Shown here in pieces: positions 62,815 to 64,000 of a stretch of 64,000 bases of DNA. The DNA comes from Psococerastis gibbosa. Its lineage: Eukaryota; Arthropoda; Insecta; Psocodea; Psocidae. Every line of letters starts with the position of its first letter. The stretch's first letter is position 1. The notes under the pieces were generated by a model. It did not search any database and was not told where the DNA came from. It saw only the letters and a program-made list of their open reading frames with translations. The stretch spans positions 682,001 to 746,000 of the forward strand of contig CAXART010000009.1 in the NCBI GenBank assembly GCA_963971405.1, in the 5' to 3' direction. A program made the translations under genes and the position numbers.

Positions 62815-64000
62815 GCAGGAACAATAGCTCATTGTTAAGTACAATACAGTGAGCCAAAATAGGCAAAATTAAGACACCTATATCTTTTTAAAACCTTTAA
62901 AAAAAATAAAATAAGTAAATAGCTATTTTTCTTATTCTTGTCTAATGAATTTTTTTTAGCTACATTTACACCGATGAACACGCAGGAACAATTGCTCAAT
63001 GTTAAGTACAATACAGTGAGCCAAAATAAGCCAAACTAAGACACCCGTGTCATATCAAGACCTTTAAAAAAAATAAAATAAGTATATAGCTATTTTTCGT
63101 ATTCTTGTCGAATGAATTTTTTGTAGCTACATTTACACCGATGTACACGCAGGAGCAAGTGTTCAATGTTAAGTACAATACAATGAGCCTAAATAAGCAA
63201 AATTAAGACACCTATATCTTTTAAAGACCTTTAAAAAAAATAAAATAAGTAAATAGCTATTTTTCTTATTCTTGTCGAATGAATTTTTTTTAGCTACATT
63301 TACACCGATGAACACGCAGGAGCAATTGTTCAATGTTAAGTACAATACAATGAGCCAAAATAAGCAAAATTAAGACACTCATATCATATCAAGACCTTTA
63401 AAAAAAAAAATAAGTATATAGCTATTTTTCTTATTCTTGTCGAATGAATTTTTTGTAGCTACATTTACACCGATGAACACGCTGGAGCAATTGCCTAATG
63501 TTAGATACAGTACAATGAGCCAAAATAAGCAAAATAAAGACACCTTTATCTTTTTAAAACCTTTAAAAAAATAAAATAAGTAAATAGCTATTTTTCTTAT
63601 TCTTGTCGAATGAATTTTTTTTAGCTACATTTACACCGATGAACACGCAGGAGCAGTTGCTCAATGTTAATTACAATACAATGAGCCAAAATAAGCCAAA
63701 TTAAGACACCCGTGTCATATCAAGACCTTTAAAAAAAATAAAATAAGTATTTAGCTAATTTTCTTATTCTTGTCGAATGAATTTTTTTTAGCTACATTTA
63801 CACCGATGAACACGCAGGAACAATTGCTCAATGTTAAGTACAATACAATGAGCCAAAATAAGCCAAATTAAGACACCCGTGTCATATCAAGACCTTTAAA
63901 AAAAATAAAATAAGTATATAGCTATTTTTCGTATTCTTGTCGAATGAATTTTTTGTAGCTACATTTACACCGATGTACACGCAAAGCAAGTGTTCAATGT
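62815..64000. repeat. TAGCTCATTG module, copy B second, cut by window end
   Basis: This is the counterpart of 28814 to about 29999 at offset 34001, with CGCTGG at 63480 and the shared GCAAAGCAAG deletion at 63981. The satellite runs off the end of the window without any sign of a boundary. Confidence 0.82.

Larger units (their letters stand above)
1..64000. repeat. AT-rich satellite array, 166-167 bp monomer, ~384 copies, fills the window
   Basis: Every part of the window is a copy of one monomer, which I phase from ATGAGCC: 11, 177, 344, 511, 678, 845, 1012, 1178 and so on. Steps are 166 or 167 bp, occasionally 165 to about 169 because of the A-tract. In order a monomer holds ATGAGCC, a GACACC plus 17-bp class block, an A-tract with AATAAAATAAG, TAGCTA, the conserved TTCTTGTCGAATGAATTT, a T-tract, CTACATTTACACCGATGAAC, ACGCAGGAGC and a dyad. 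All copies run in the same direction. A marker monomer with CGCTGG occurs 28 times, and every spacing is close to a whole multiple of 166.7 bp, so no transposon or spacer interrupts the array. There is no region of unique sequence and no gene. The length is close to chromatosome DNA. Family and host are not recognised; a centromeric or heterochromatic location is inference. Confidence 0.98.
35670..64000. repeat. Super-repeat copy B, partial (window end), net shorter by ~10 monomers
   Basis: This copy follows copy A monomer by monomer. The offset is 35668-35669 bp up to about 50280, then 35.8-36.0 kb, then 34.3-34.5 kb, and finally 34001 bp. The last offset is fixed by a 2-bp deletion (GCAAAGCAAG instead of GCAGGAGCAAG) at 29980 in A and 63981 in B. 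The offset changes are whole-monomer indels: one extra monomer near 50300 and one near 52150, one fewer near 54110, nine fewer near 56170, one more between 57642 and 59308, and three fewer near 61990. Private point changes, for example GTCAATAG at 35746, GAACACACAGG near 37477, TTACCTAC at 55451 and CCTATAAAA near 58890, show that B is not an identical assembly copy of A. Confidence 0.85.

Noticed and set aside
1..64000. Protein-coding repeat gene: each monomer has an open frame of about 41 codons running from CTATTTTTC through ATGAACACGCAG to a TAA.
   Set aside because: The frame closes in every monomer (TAG before it, TAA after it). The 166-167 bp period is not a multiple of three, so frames do not join. 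A few Q monomers with AAATTTAGAC extend it by only about 15 codons. No ORF of meaningful length appears in any frame examined.
1..64000. CRISPR array.
   Set aside because: There is no short repeat alternating with unique spacers; the whole 167-bp unit is repeated and the variable parts recur in fixed order.
1..64000. Mitochondrial control region, rDNA spacer or bacterial repeat region.
   Set aside because: The AT-richness is compatible, but 64 kb of a single 167-bp unit with HOR order and no gene does not fit those contexts.

Overview
The whole 64-kb window is satellite DNA: one uninterrupted, head-to-tail tandem array of an AT-rich monomer of 166-167 bp (about 384 copies). A hand count of one monomer gives about 26% GC. 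I see no gene, RNA gene, transposable element or unique spacer. The spacing of recurrent markers stays a whole multiple of the monomer from end to end, so nothing larger than a few bases is inserted. This is the architecture of eukaryotic centromeric, pericentromeric or other heterochromatin. I do not recognise the family and cannot name the organism; an invertebrate or plant with a small AT-rich satellite is plausible, but that is inference.

The array is ordered on several levels. (1) Monomers fall into two classes that differ in one 17-bp block after a constant GACACC: class P has TATATCTTTTTAAAACC, class Q has CGTGTCATATCAAGACC, and both have variants. (2) Diverged monomer variants recur in fixed order as higher-order repeats (HORs): a 19-monomer unit of 3167 bp at 845-9796 and again at 36514-45464, and a 25-monomer unit of 4166 bp around 13001-24100 and 48669-54000. 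(3) A module of 11-12 monomers, recognisable by TAGCTCATTG, is scattered in seven copies. (4) All of this is contained in a super-repeat of about 35.67 kb (about 214 monomers). Copy A is 1-35669. Copy B starts at 35670 and is cut by the window end after losing about 10 monomers net.

Layout of copy A: five-monomer leader (1-844); three 19-mer HORs (845-9796); a 3.2-kb linker (9797-13000); three 25-mer-type HORs (13001-24100); then a mosaic of TAGCTCATTG modules and leader pieces, with an exact 500-bp tandem duplication at 27261-28260, up to 35669. Copy B repeats this order. The two copies share private mutations and differ by scattered point changes and by gains or losses of whole monomers, as expected from unequal exchange after a recent large duplication.

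Features of possible function within the monomer are a 12-bp perfect palindrome (GAGCAATTGCTC), a class-Q dyad (GACAC-CC-GTGTC), an inverted repeat spanning the monomer boundary, an A-tract and a T-tract, and a strongly conserved TTCTTGTCGAATGAATTT segment. All coordinates were counted by hand and may be off by a few bases.
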